Positions 54,320 to 62,774 of a DNA stretch of 64,000 nucleotides are shown piece by piece. The notes under the pieces were generated by a model that did no database searches, was not told the origin of the DNA, and was given only the letters and a program-made list of their open reading frames with translations. How positions within the stretch are numbered: position 1 is the stretch's first letter; each line of letters opens with the position of its first letter. The position numbers and the translations under genes are program-made. The DNA is from Mycobacterium ostraviense. Its GTDB lineage: Bacteria; Actinomycetota; Actinomycetes; Mycobacteriales; Mycobacteriaceae. The DNA lies in the NCBI RefSeq assembly GCF_002705925.1, contig NZ_NKRE01000001.1, forward strand, positions 2,621,282-2,685,281. The letters are read 5' to 3'.

Positions 54320-56573
54320 TCCCCCGCAAGCGGGTGGTACCCCCGGCTGGGCAGGGCTCGATACGCGCCGGCACATGTTTGTGCCACGGTGTGCCGGCAT
54401 AGGGGTCACGCCACCGCGTCGAGGTCAGTGCGTTAGGGGCGACGCCCGGGGTGCGTAGCTGGCCATCGTCGTCGGTGTAGTCCAGGCCAAAGCCATTGGG
54501 CAGGGCGGCATGTCCGGGCAGCATCGTCTCGGTGATCTCGATGGTCGACTCGGCGCTGCCGGCCGCGGTGGTGATGCGGGCTCGGCCGCCGTCGGCCAGT
54601 CCAAGGACTTGGGCGTCTTCGACACTGACCCGCAGCGCCCCATCGGCGTCGCGTTTGCGCCACGACGGGTCGCGGAAGATGTCGTTGGCGGTGTAGGCGC
54701 GGCGCTCGCCCACCGACAGCACGATCGGCAACTCCGGCGTCGTCAACGGCACCGAAGCGCGGGCCAATGACCTCATCTCAGTTAGCATTTCGGGGATTTC
54801 CAGGGCGATCTTGTGGTCGGCGTGGCTGATCAACGCGAAATCGTCCGGGTAATTGTGCGCGGTGAAGGTGACCCCGGAGCGACTGGAAAGGATCGCGTCG
54901 AACAAGGCGTTGCCGTCAGCGTGCCCGGCGCGCCGGACGGCGTCGGGATAGGTCATCGCGGTCTTCTGCGCAAGCCCCCACAGCGCCGCCGCTCCCGCCA
55001 ACCGGTCCGGCAGCGTCGGGCCGAGAGTTTCGTAGAGCACGTAGGGAAGCAGTTTGGCCACAGTCGGATTGGTCGCCACCGCGGTGAGAAACGCTTGGGT
55101 GTACGCCTGGCGACCTTGCTGCGCCGCCTCGCGCAGCGGCCGCAGATCCGCGTCGTCGACAACATCCAACGCGCGTACCAACCGTGACCAGATTTCCGGT
55201 TCCGGCAACGTTCCCGGCAGCGGTTCCAGTATCGGGTGGCGCAGGTGCACCGCGTTATGCGGGAACTCGAAGTTGAAAAAGGTCGCTTCGACCTTCTCGA
55301 ACTGCGACGACGCCGGCAGCACGTAATGGGCCAGCCGGGCGGTTTCAGTCATCGCGACGTCGACGACCACCAGCAGTTCCAGCGTTGCGAACGCCTCCCT
55401 GCAGGCCGCCGAATCAGCAAGGGAATGAGCTGGATTGGCGCTTTCGACGATCATGGCGCGGAACCGGTCCGGATGGTCGGTCAGGATCTCTTCCGGCACG
55501 ACATTGCCCGGAACCAGTCCGGCGATGATCGGAGCGCGGGTGACCGGCGTGCGCCCGGATACCGTGCTGAACAACGGTGCGAACGACGAATGCAGATGCT
55601 GGCCACCCTTTTTCGCGAAGTTGCCGGTGAGAATCCACAGCATCTTGTTCAAGTACGAACACAGGGTGCTATTGGGCGCCTGCTGGACGCCGAGGTCCTC
55701 GAACACCGAGACGCTGCCCGCGGTGCCGATCCGCCGGGCCGCCGCTCACAACAATTCCTCGTCCACTCCGCAGCGTTGCGCGTAGTCGGCGACGGGAACC
55801 TCCCGCAGTACGGCGCGCACGGCGTCGACGCCGTGCACGTGTTCGCTGAGAAATGTTTCGTCGCAAAGGTTATCCTGAACCAGAACGGCCGCCAGCGCCG
55901 CCGTGCACCAGGCGTCGGTGCCGGGCCGCACCCGCAGATGAAAGTCGGCCATCTTGGCCGTGTCGGTGACGACCGGATCGATCACGATCATCGATCGGGC
56001 CGGGTCTTTGGCGATGTCGTTGAGCACCACTCGGGCCCGCGGGAAGCTCTGCGACATCCACGGATTCTTGCCGACGAACACCGATACCTCGGCGTGCTCG
56101 AATTCGCCGCGCGTGTGACCGCCATATAGCTGCCAATCGATCCATGCTTCGCCGGTCTTTTCCTGCGCCAAGGCATTTGACCGGTAGCGCGCGCCCAACG
56201 CCTTCAGGAATGCGCCGCTGTAGGCACCGCCGAGATGGTTGCCCTGTCCGCCGCCGCCGTAATAGAAGATCTTGTCGCCGCCGTAGACATCACGGATCCG
56301 CTTGAACCCGTCGGCGATTTCGACAATGGCGGTGTCCCAGCCGATTTCCTCGTAGGTCCCGTCGGACCGGCGGCGCAGCGGCGAGGTCAGCCGGGCGCGG
56401 TTGTTCTGGTAGTGGTCCAGGCGTAACGCCTTGTTGCAGGTGTAGCCGCGGGACGCCGGGTGCGCTTTGTCGCCGCGGATGCGGGCCAGTGTGCGGTCGG
56501 CTACCTGCACCACGATGCCGCAGTTGCATTCGCAGAGGATGCAGGCAGTGGGCTGCCAATCCGTGGTGGTCAT
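54300..56573 (-). pseudogene. Molybdopterin oxidoreductase (Rv0197 type) with in-frame TGA
   Basis: The upstream part (56573 to 55746) has the Fe-S cysteines ACILCECNCGIVV plus a later Cys in YTCNKALRL. Molybdopterin-binding sequence follows, up to CGVDEELL, and then TGA at 55748-55746. The same frame continues without a shift as AAARRIGTAGSVSVFEDLGV down to 54300. The total of about 757 residues agrees with the 762 of H37Rv Rv0197. One base change (for example CGA to TGA) therefore splits the gene. A GTG at 55706 could restart the second part without the cofactor domain. It is coupled to its TetR gene by an ATGA overlap. Confidence 0.82.
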
Positions 56574-57157
56574 TGGGGTTTCCCTTCCGGCAGCTCGGCC
56601 AGGAGCAGGTGGTGCAGCTGGCGGTAAACCGACTCGAGCGGCGTCAAGTCGCGCCGCACCCGGGCCAGCAGGAGCGCGCCTTCCAGCGCCGACACCGCCA
56701 GCATCGCCAATTCGTTCGCCCGGGCGGCCGGAATGCCGTCGCTGACGAAGCGCTGCGCGACCAGGTCTGACCAGCGGTCGAACACCGCCGCCGCGTGCTC
56801 GATCACCGGCGCCATCCGCTCGCTGTCGGCGCCCTCGCCGGCTTCGACCGCCACCGCCGCGATGGGACAGCCCGCACGGAAGTCGCTGGCGAGCAACTGC
56901 TCGCGGTACCAGCCGATCAGCGTGTCGAGCAGGTCGAGGCTGCCGCTCGGTTCGGTGATGATGGCCGCGACGTGCTCACCGGCGTAGTCGACGGCCTCGC
57001 ACAGCAACTGGGTCCGCCCGCCCGGGAAGTAGTGGTAGGCCGACCCCCGCGGCGCCCCGCTGTGCTGTAGCACGTCGGAGATGGCGGTGGCGCGTGCGCC
57101 GCGCTCGCGGATCAGCACCGCGGCCGATACGACCATGCGTTCGCGGGGACTTCGCAT
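56570..57157 (-). CDS. TetR-family regulator upstream of the molybdopterin oxidoreductase
   Basis: This 195-residue TetR protein has its HTH at about residues 8-50 (RMVVSAAVLIRERGARATAI, then SDVLQHSGAPRGSAYHYFPG). Its ligand domain is of the C33 type: FRAGCPIAAVAVEAGEG, then MLAVSALEGALLLARVRRDL. The ATG at 57157 follows GAGGAG; the frame extends to 57205 but those codons cover a palindromic operator. Its TGA overlaps the ATG of the oxidoreductase. It should repress itself and that gene. It is the equivalent of Rv0196. Confidence 0.9.
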   Translation of the reverse strand: MRSPRERMVVSAAVLIRERGARATAISDVLQHSGAPRGSAYHYFPGGRTQLLCEAVDYAGEHVAAIITEPSGSLDLLDTLIGWYREQLLASDFRAGCPIAAVAVEAGEGADSERMAPVIEHAAAVFDRWSDLVAQRFVSDGIPAARANELAMLAVSALEGALLLARVRRDLTPLESVYRQLHHLLLAELPEGKPQ

Positions 57158-57181
57158 GGCTGCTCCTCGGGCCTGGGCTTC

Positions 57182-57201
57182 TATGTATGTTGCTATACAT
57201 A
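57182..57201. promoter_or_regulatory. Palindromic TetR operator
   Basis: TATGTAT and ATACATA, separated by six bases, form a perfect 20-bp palindrome 25 bases upstream of the regulator's ATG. The low GC content stands out in this genome. Its place and symmetry suit autoregulation by the Rv0196-type TetR protein. Confidence 0.75.
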
Positions 57202-57423
57202 ACACCAGTTGCGCAAGGGCCGGCGCGACGCAGTTTGGACAAGGGAACGGTTTGGCAAAGGCTCGCGCTTGGACGCGCGAGACTGCATCCAGGGCGCCCA
57301 GTCTGCGTCCACAGCACCGCTGAGCGCGATCTCGTCGCCCTCAGCGCAGAATGAAACCTGACCCCGCTCGGGCAGCGCCGAACCCGCGTGAGCCGTTACC
57401 GATCCGCGCTCCTAGGGCAGCTC

Positions 57424-58446
57424 TTAGATCTGCCAGTCCTGAGCGCCGTCATTCTTGTTGTAGGTACCCACGGAGTTCTTCACGACCACCGGGTCCCCAC
57501 TGCCGAAGTTGTCGTAGAACCACTTGGCGTTGGCGGGACTGAGGTTGATGCAGCCGTGGCTGACATTGCGCTTGCCCTGATCGCCTACCGACCACGGAGC
57601 GCTGTGCACGAAGTTTCCACTGTTATCGATCCGGACGGCATCGGAAACGGTCACCTTGTAACCCTGCGGCGAGTTGACCGGAACCCCATACGTGGAGGAA
57701 TCCATCACTACCGTGGGCATCTTCTCGAGCACGTAATACGTGCCGTTCGGAGTCTGATGATTGCCGGCTGCCATCCCCATCGACATCGGGAACGTCTGCT
57801 GGACCACGCCGTTGCGGGTGATCGTCATCTGATGCGTGGCGTCGTCGGCGGTGGCCACCAACGAATCACCAGTACGGAAACTCGACCTGGTGCCGGCCGC
57901 ATCGATGTTGACCGCCGTGTTGGCCGGCCAAAACTGCAGCGGGCGCCACCGAACCTGGGTTGGACTCATCCAGTAGAACTTGCCGGGCACCGGCGGGATC
58001 GACGAAATGTGGATGGCACTTTCCGCCATCGGGCGATCGGCGATGGGCACCTGGAAATTGATGATGATCGGTTTGGCGACACCGACCATCGCGCCGTTGA
58101 CCGGGTTGAATGTCGGCGGGCGGAATGGCGGATCGCCGACAAACGGCGTCGGATCCTGCCCGGCGACCGGGCCGGCTGCCGCTGGTATCGCCAGCGGGTC
58201 GGGCGGCGGCGCAAGCGGGTCGGACGCCGGCGGCAGGGCCAGCGGGTCGGGTGCGGGAGCCCCCGGGTCGGCAGGCTCGGCCGGCGCGACCACTCCCGGG
58301 TCGCCGGGCACCTGTTCCGGGTCCGCGAGAGCGGGACCGGTGCCCAGCAGCAACACCGAAACCACTCCGGCTACGTTCACCGCGGCGAAGAGGCTTCCCG
58401 TCCTGCCCCTGCTGCCCCCCATGCGGGCCCTCGTCCAGCGCGACAT
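57424..58446 (-). CDS. L,D-transpeptidase (LdtMt4 type)
   Basis: This 340-residue exported enzyme makes 3-3 peptidoglycan crosslinks with a Cys nucleophile. A signal peptide (about residues 1-40, ending GPALA before DPEQ) is followed by a Pro/Ala/Asp-rich linker (42-100). An Ig-like domain comes next (about 105-195) and then the YkuD catalytic domain. The active-site run is [20 protein letters not shown] followed by NL, with Cys in SHGC. The ATG at 58446 gives a basic n-region. It is the equivalent of Rv0192. The next H37Rv genes (Rv0193c-Rv0195) are absent beside it. Confidence 0.93.
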   Translation of the reverse strand: MSRWTRARMGGSRGRTGSLFAAVNVAGVVSVLLLGTGPALADPEQVPGDPGVVAPAEPADPGAPAPDPLALPPASDPLAPPPDPLAIPAAAGPVAGQDPTPFVGDPPFRPPTFNPVNGAMVGVAKPIIINFQVPIADRPMAESAIHISSIPPVPGKFYWMSPTQVRWRPLQFWPANTAVNIDAAGTRSSFRTGDSLVATADDATHQMTITRNGVVQQTFPMSMGMAAGNHQTPNGTYYVLEKMPTVVMDSSTYGVPVNSPQGYKVTVSDAVRIDNSGNFVHSAPWSVGDQGKRNVSHGCINLSPANAKWFYDNFGSGDPVVVKNSVGTYNKNDGAQDWQI

Positions 58447-58584
58447 ATGTCATCCCCTCCGGTCACGTCCTGGCCCCAGTGTGGCATAGCACAGCGGCTG
58501 CTTTCCGGCCCCGCCGCCGCCCGGCACCATGTCAGCTGCTCAATTCACGCCGTTGACCTGCAGCCTTACTCAAGGTGTGAAGTT

Positions 58585-59844
58585 TCACCGGGCCGCCTCA
58601 TCCGCAGCCTCGAAGACGCGCCTTGCTACCGTCATCCCCACCAACGCGACGGCCATCAAGATCGCCGATGCGGTGAGCATCAACGCCACATTCCGTTCGT
58701 ACAACAGCCCACCCGCCAGTGAGCCGGCCATGATGCCCAGCTGAAACGCCGTCACATACAGCCCGGATGCCCCGTCGGGGTCGTCGGACCCGCTGCGCAT
58801 CGCCGCCGATTGCAGCATCGGCGACACCGCGGTGGCAGCCGCTCCCCACAGCACGATCGCCCCGGTCCCGACGACCAGTGTCGTCACCGGGGCGCGGCCA
58901 CCGCCGAACGCCAGCGCCGTCAGCACGACGAACGCGACGGTCAGACCCGCGACACAGAAAATCATCGCGCCCTTGGGCCGGCGGTCCAGCGGGCGCGCCA
59001 CCAGAGCCACCGCGATCACTCCGGCGGTCCCGTAGGCGGCCAGCAGCCATGCCTGATTCGGCCCGTGCACGCCGACGACTTGCCGGATGACCACCACGAT
59101 GTAGGTGTAGGAGACGAAATGGCCGGTGACGCCGATCATGGTGATCAGGCTGACGATGATCAACGCGCGATTGCGGTGGTGCCGCGATCGCGGACCGACG
59201 TGCCGCAACTGGTCCGCGCTGAGCACCAGCTCGGGCAACAGCAGCCGGGCCGCCACAGTGACCGCGGCAGCCGCAACCGTAACGCACACCGCTGCCAGCC
59301 GCCAGCCCCACATAAGGCTCAAAGCGGCCGTCAGCGGACTTCCCACCACCAGCGCCAGGCTGGTCCCGATGTAAATCGACGTGGTGGCGCGTCCGGCGTG
59401 GCTGGAGGGCACCAGCCGGGTGGCGATCGGGGCGATGACCGACCACAGCAAGCCATGGGTGACCGCACACAGCACCCGCCCGCCGGCCAACACCGCGAAG
59501 TTCGGCGCCAACGCCGAGATCAACTGTGAAACGGTCAGGCAGACGAGGGCGACCACCAGGGTCCGCCGCCGCGGCCAATGCGCCGTCCACCGCACCAGCG
59601 GAACCGTCGTCAGCGCCGCGACTAGGGCATACCAGGACAGCAGGGTCCCCACCAGGACGACGCTGATATTCAGGTTTCGCGCGATCGCCGATAGGGCACC
59701 CACCGGCAGGATCTCGGCGGTGACATACACGAAGGCCGCCGCGGCCAGCACAGCCAATTGCGCGGCGATCCGCGGCGTCCACGGTCCGGCGGCGGGGGCA
59801 ACGGTTCGGGTCTCGGCAGTCATGGCGGTGACATCTATCGGCAT
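58585..59844 (-). CDS. MFS drug-efflux transporter
   Basis: This 419-residue transporter of the major facilitator DHA1 group has twelve helices. The loop 2-3 signature appears in WTAHWPRRRTLVVALVCL, and the motif-C-like segment in GTSLALVVGSPLTAALSLMWG. H37Rv Rv0191, the equivalent, has been reported to export chloramphenicol (recalled). Start is ATG 59844, with ATG 59823 (MTAETRTVAP) as alternative. It lies downstream of ricR with 127 bases between and upstream of the L,D-transpeptidase. Copper control is possible only if read through from ricR. Confidence 0.9.
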   Translation of the reverse strand: MPIDVTAMTAETRTVAPAAGPWTPRIAAQLAVLAAAAFVYVTAEILPVGALSAIARNLNISVVLVGTLLSWYALVAALTTVPLVRWTAHWPRRRTLVVALVCLTVSQLISALAPNFAVLAGGRVLCAVTHGLLWSVIAPIATRLVPSSHAGRATTSIYIGTSLALVVGSPLTAALSLMWGWRLAAVCVTVAAAAVTVAARLLLPELVLSADQLRHVGPRSRHHRNRALIIVSLITMIGVTGHFVSYTYIVVVIRQVVGVHGPNQAWLLAAYGTAGVIAVALVARPLDRRPKGAMIFCVAGLTVAFVVLTALAFGGGRAPVTTLVVGTGAIVLWGAAATAVSPMLQSAAMRSGSDDPDGASGLYVTAFQLGIMAGSLAGGLLYERNVALMLTASAILMAVALVGMTVARRVFEAADEAAR

Positions 59845-59971
59845 TCAGTGGCCGCGCATCGCCCGCGCACCGCGGTAGTGCGTCGCGACGATCACGCTGC
59901 ACTCACCGTACGCACCGCCGCCGCGCCGTCACACGAATTGCGGGTCAACACGCCCGTGCGGGGCCGCGTGC

Positions 59972-60265
59972 TCAGGAACGAACGAGTCGGGCGATGGCTG
60001 CGGAGGCTTCGGCGAGCTTGCTGTCCGCATCGGTGCTGCCCTCGGCAACGGCACGGGTGACGCAGTGGTTCAGGTGCTCGTCGAGCAGATTCAGCGCCAC
60101 CGATCTCAGCGCACTGTTGACGGCGCTGATCTGGGTCAGCACGTCGATGCAGTACTTGTCCTCTTCGATCATCCGCGCGATTCCACGCACCTGACCCTCG
60201 ATGCGCCGCAGCCGCTTGGCGTAATTGTCCTTCTGCTGCGAATAGCCGTAGTCGGTTGTCATCAT
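59972..60265 (-). CDS. ricR: Copper-sensing repressor RicR (CsoR family)
   Basis: This 97-residue all-helical CsoR-family repressor binds Cu(I) through Cys39, His64 and Cys68 (DKYCIDVL; DEHLNHCV), which releases it from DNA. In M. tuberculosis RicR controls mymT, lpqS, mmcO and its own gene. Two Met codons open the frame; 60265 is used here. A RicR-type palindrome sits about 70 bases upstream, towards ilvD, so the gene is probably autoregulated. It is the equivalent of Rv0190. Confidence 0.95.
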   Translation of the reverse strand: MMTTDYGYSQQKDNYAKRLRRIEGQVRGIARMIEEDKYCIDVLTQISAVNSALRSVALNLLDEHLNHCVTRAVAEGSTDADSKLAEASAAIARLVRS

Positions 60266-60332
60266 TCTCCCAACGATCGGACGCCCCAGCTCTGCGGAAA
60301 TCTCCGATCGGGCTGCTGTAAATCCTAGATGC

Positions 60333-60361
60333 TACCTCATACCCTAGCGGGGTATCAGGTA
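60333..60361. promoter_or_regulatory. RicR operator, extended palindrome
   Basis: The core ATACCCTAGCGGGGTAT (60339-60355) matches the TACCC-N5-GGGTA site of RicR. Outside it TACCT and AGGTA (60333-60337, 60357-60361) extend the symmetry to 29 bases. It lies between divergent ricR and ilvD, 24 bases before the ilvD ATG, so it could affect both. Confidence 0.85.
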
Positions 60362-60385
60362 GGACGCCACGCGCATACTTGGACG

Positions 60386-62080
60386 ATGCCCGAAGCCGAC
60401 ATCAAGCCCCGTAGTCGTGACGTCACCGACGGCCTGGAGAAGGCCGCTGCCCGCGGCATGTTGCGTGCGGTAGGCATGGGCGACGAAGACTTCGCCAAGG
60501 CACAGATCGGGGTCGCATCGTCGTGGAACGAGATCACGCCGTGCAATCTGTCGCTGGACCGGTTGGCCAAGGCGGTCAAGGAGGGGGTGTTCGCCGCGGG
60601 CGGCTATCCCCTTGAGTTCGGGACGATCTCGGTGTCCGACGGCATTTCGATGGGACACGAGGGGATGCACTTCTCGCTGGTGTCGCGCGAGGTGATCGCC
60701 GACAGCGTCGAGACCGTGATGCAAGCCGAGCGGCTGGACGGCTCGGTGCTGCTGGCCGGGTGCGACAAGTCGCTGCCGGGAATGCTGATGGCCGCGGCAC
60801 GCCTGGATTTGGCGGCGGTGTTCCTCTACGCGGGTTCGATTCTGCCGGGGTTGGCCAAGCTCTCCGACGGCAGCGAGCGCGAGGTCACCATCATCGACGC
60901 CTTCGAGGCGGTCGGCGCGTGCGCGCGCGGACTGATGAGCCGGGAGGACGTCGACGCCATCGAGCGCGCAATCTGCCCCGGCGAGGGAGCGTGCGGCGGC
61001 ATGTACACAGCCAACACCATGGCCAGCGCCGCCGAAGCGCTGGGCATGTCGTTGCCGGGCAGCGCGGCGCCGCCGGCCACCGACCGTCGCCGCGACGGGT
61101 TCGCGCGCCGCAGCGGGCAGGCCGTCGTCGAACTGCTGCGCCGCGGCATCACCGCGCGCGACATCCTGACCAGGGAGGCGTTCGAGAACGCGATCGCGGT
61201 GGTGATGGCGTTCGGCGGCTCGACCAACGCGGTGCTGCACCTGCTGGCCATCGCTCACGAATCCGGCGTCGAGCTGACGCTGGACGACTTCAACCGGATC
61301 GGTTCGAAGGTGCCGCATCTGGCCGATGTCAAGCCCTTCGGCCGGCACGTGATGTCGCACGTCGACCACATCGGCGGGGTGCCGGTGGTCATGAAAGCAC
61401 TGCTGGATGCTGGTCTGCTGCATGGCGATTGCCTGACGGTGACCGGTCAGACGGTGGCCGAGAACCTGGCCGCCATCGCCCCGCCGGATCCGGACGGCAA
61501 AGTCCTGCGCGCGCTGAGCAACCCCATCCACCCGACCGGCGGGATCACCATACTGCGCGGATCCCTGGCGCCGGAGGGTGCGGTGGTCAAGACCGCCGGT
61601 TTCGACTCCGAGGTATTCGAAGGTGTGGCAAGGGTTTTCGACGGCGAACGGGCCGCGCTGGACGCCCTGGAGGACGGCACCATCACCAAGGGCGACGCGG
61701 TGGTGATCCGCTACGAGGGGCCCAAGGGGGGGCCCGGGATGCGGGAGATGCTCGCCATCACCGGGGCGATCAAAGGCGCGGGACTGGGCAAAGACGTGCT
61801 GTTGCTGACCGACGGCCGGTTCTCGGGCGGTACCACCGGCCTGTGCGTCGGCCACATCGCGCCCGAAGCCGTCGACGCGGGGCCGATCGCCTTCCTGCGC
61901 GACGGCGACCGGATCCGGCTCGACGTCACCGCCCGCACCCTCGACGTGCTCGCCAATCCGGACGAATTCGCGGCCCGACAACAGGATTTCGCTCCCCCGC
62001 CGCCGCGCTACCGGACCGGCGTCCTGGCTAAGTACGTCAAGCTGGTCGGCTCCGCGGCAGCTGGGGCAGTCTGCGGCTAG
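60386..62080 (+). CDS. ilvD: Dihydroxy-acid dehydratase
   Basis: This 564-residue Fe-S enzyme makes the 2-keto acids of valine, leucine and isoleucine. Cluster Cys residues are in [12 protein letters not shown] and in [20 protein letters not shown]. The C-terminal active-site region is [22 protein letters not shown]. The ATG at 60386 gives [20 protein letters not shown]; the ORF opens at 60329 but that would include the operator. Its promoter region is shared with ricR. Since the enzyme needs an Fe-S cluster, which copper attacks, co-location may matter. It is the equivalent of Rv0189c. Confidence 0.95.
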   Translation: MPEADIKPRSRDVTDGLEKAAARGMLRAVGMGDEDFAKAQIGVASSWNEITPCNLSLDRLAKAVKEGVFAAGGYPLEFGTISVSDGISMGHEGMHFSLVSREVIADSVETVMQAERLDGSVLLAGCDKSLPGMLMAAARLDLAAVFLYAGSILPGLAKLSDGSEREVTIIDAFEAVGACARGLMSREDVDAIERAICPGEGACGGMYTANTMASAAEALGMSLPGSAAPPATDRRRDGFARRSGQAVVELLRRGITARDILTREAFENAIAVVMAFGGSTNAVLHLLAIAHESGVELTLDDFNRIGSKVPHLADVKPFGRHVMSHVDHIGGVPVVMKALLDAGLLHGDCLTVTGQTVAENLAAIAPPDPDGKVLRALSNPIHPTGGITILRGSLAPEGAVVKTAGFDSEVFEGVARVFDGERAALDALEDGTITKGDAVVIRYEGPKGGPGMREMLAITGAIKGAGLGKDVLLLTDGRFSGGTTGLCVGHIAPEAVDAGPIAFLRDGDRIRLDVTARTLDVLANPDEFAARQQDFAPPPPRYRTGVLAKYVKLVGSAAAGAVCG

Positions 62081-62130
62081 CGAACCTCGGTCGCTAGTGG
62101 TATTGCCTTCTCTGTTAGCGGACTTCGGAA

Positions 62131-62571
62131 CTACGTATTGGTAGCCGCCGCGCGCGTGCGTATGCCGAAGTAGGTGGCGGTCAGCCCTAAGAAGGCCACC
62201 ACCGCTCCTGCGATGATATGCGACCACATCATGCCGGCCGTCCGTGTGATTCCTTGCAGAACCCACGGCGAGAAGATGAGCCATACACCGAGCACGGGCA
62301 TCGTCCAGGTCATGCCGTGCGTGCGATCCAGCGCTGAGGCGAACCCGTAGGCCAGGTACGCGACCGCGATCCCAACGATGAGGTCGCACCAGGCGAGCTG
62401 TCTCGTCGCGCTGAAACCAACGATCCATGGTGACGCAGCCACATACAGGCCTGCCAGCATCGTCAGGCCGAAGGTGATCTGCGCGCTCATCGACTCGGCG
62501 GCGCGCTCGTAGCTCGCCCGTAGAGCCAACAAATCGGGGTGGTGATCAATTGATGAATGGACCGTACTCAT
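62131..62571 (-). CDS. SPW-repeat membrane protein
   Basis: This 146-residue protein has four helices in two repeats. Each repeat carries the SPW motif: VAASPWIVGFSA (about residues 45-56) and LIFSPWVLQGITR (about 99-111). The N terminus (MSTVHSSIDHHPDLLALRAS) is soluble and His-containing. AGAAAGG precedes the ATG at good spacing. Function of the family is unknown. It converges on ilvD with 50 bases between. It is the equivalent of Rv0188. Confidence 0.9.
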   Translation of the reverse strand: MSTVHSSIDHHPDLLALRASYERAAESMSAQITFGLTMLAGLYVAASPWIVGFSATRQLAWCDLIVGIAVAYLAYGFASALDRTHGMTWTMPVLGVWLIFSPWVLQGITRTAGMMWSHIIAGAVVAFLGLTATYFGIRTRAAATNT

Positions 62572-62774
62572 TTCGCAACCTTTCTGTTATGCAGCAGGTT
62601 TCAGCCTTCTGCATCCCATCCATCTGCTCCAAGATTACGCTCGGCCGCTCACGGCGGCCACGCAATCGATCGGCCAGATGACCTGTGTTAGGCGATTTCC
62701 GAAACCATGCGCGCCGGCTTCCTTGCCGGCGATACCATCGTGCAACCGCCCGTTAGTACCCACCGAGGTGCCTT

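Noticed and set aside
55746-55748. In-frame TGA read as selenocysteine in a formate-dehydrogenase-like protein
   Set aside because: In formate dehydrogenases Sec is near residue 140 at the Mo site. Here TGA is at codon 276 in a helix (DEELL-TGA-AAARRIG) with no obvious SECIS stem, and mycobacteria are not known to use Sec.
60344-62428. 694-codon minus-strand open frame opposite ilvD
   Set aside because: It is Arg/Gly/His-rich with no domain, lies antisense to a clear enzyme, and overlaps the SPW gene.
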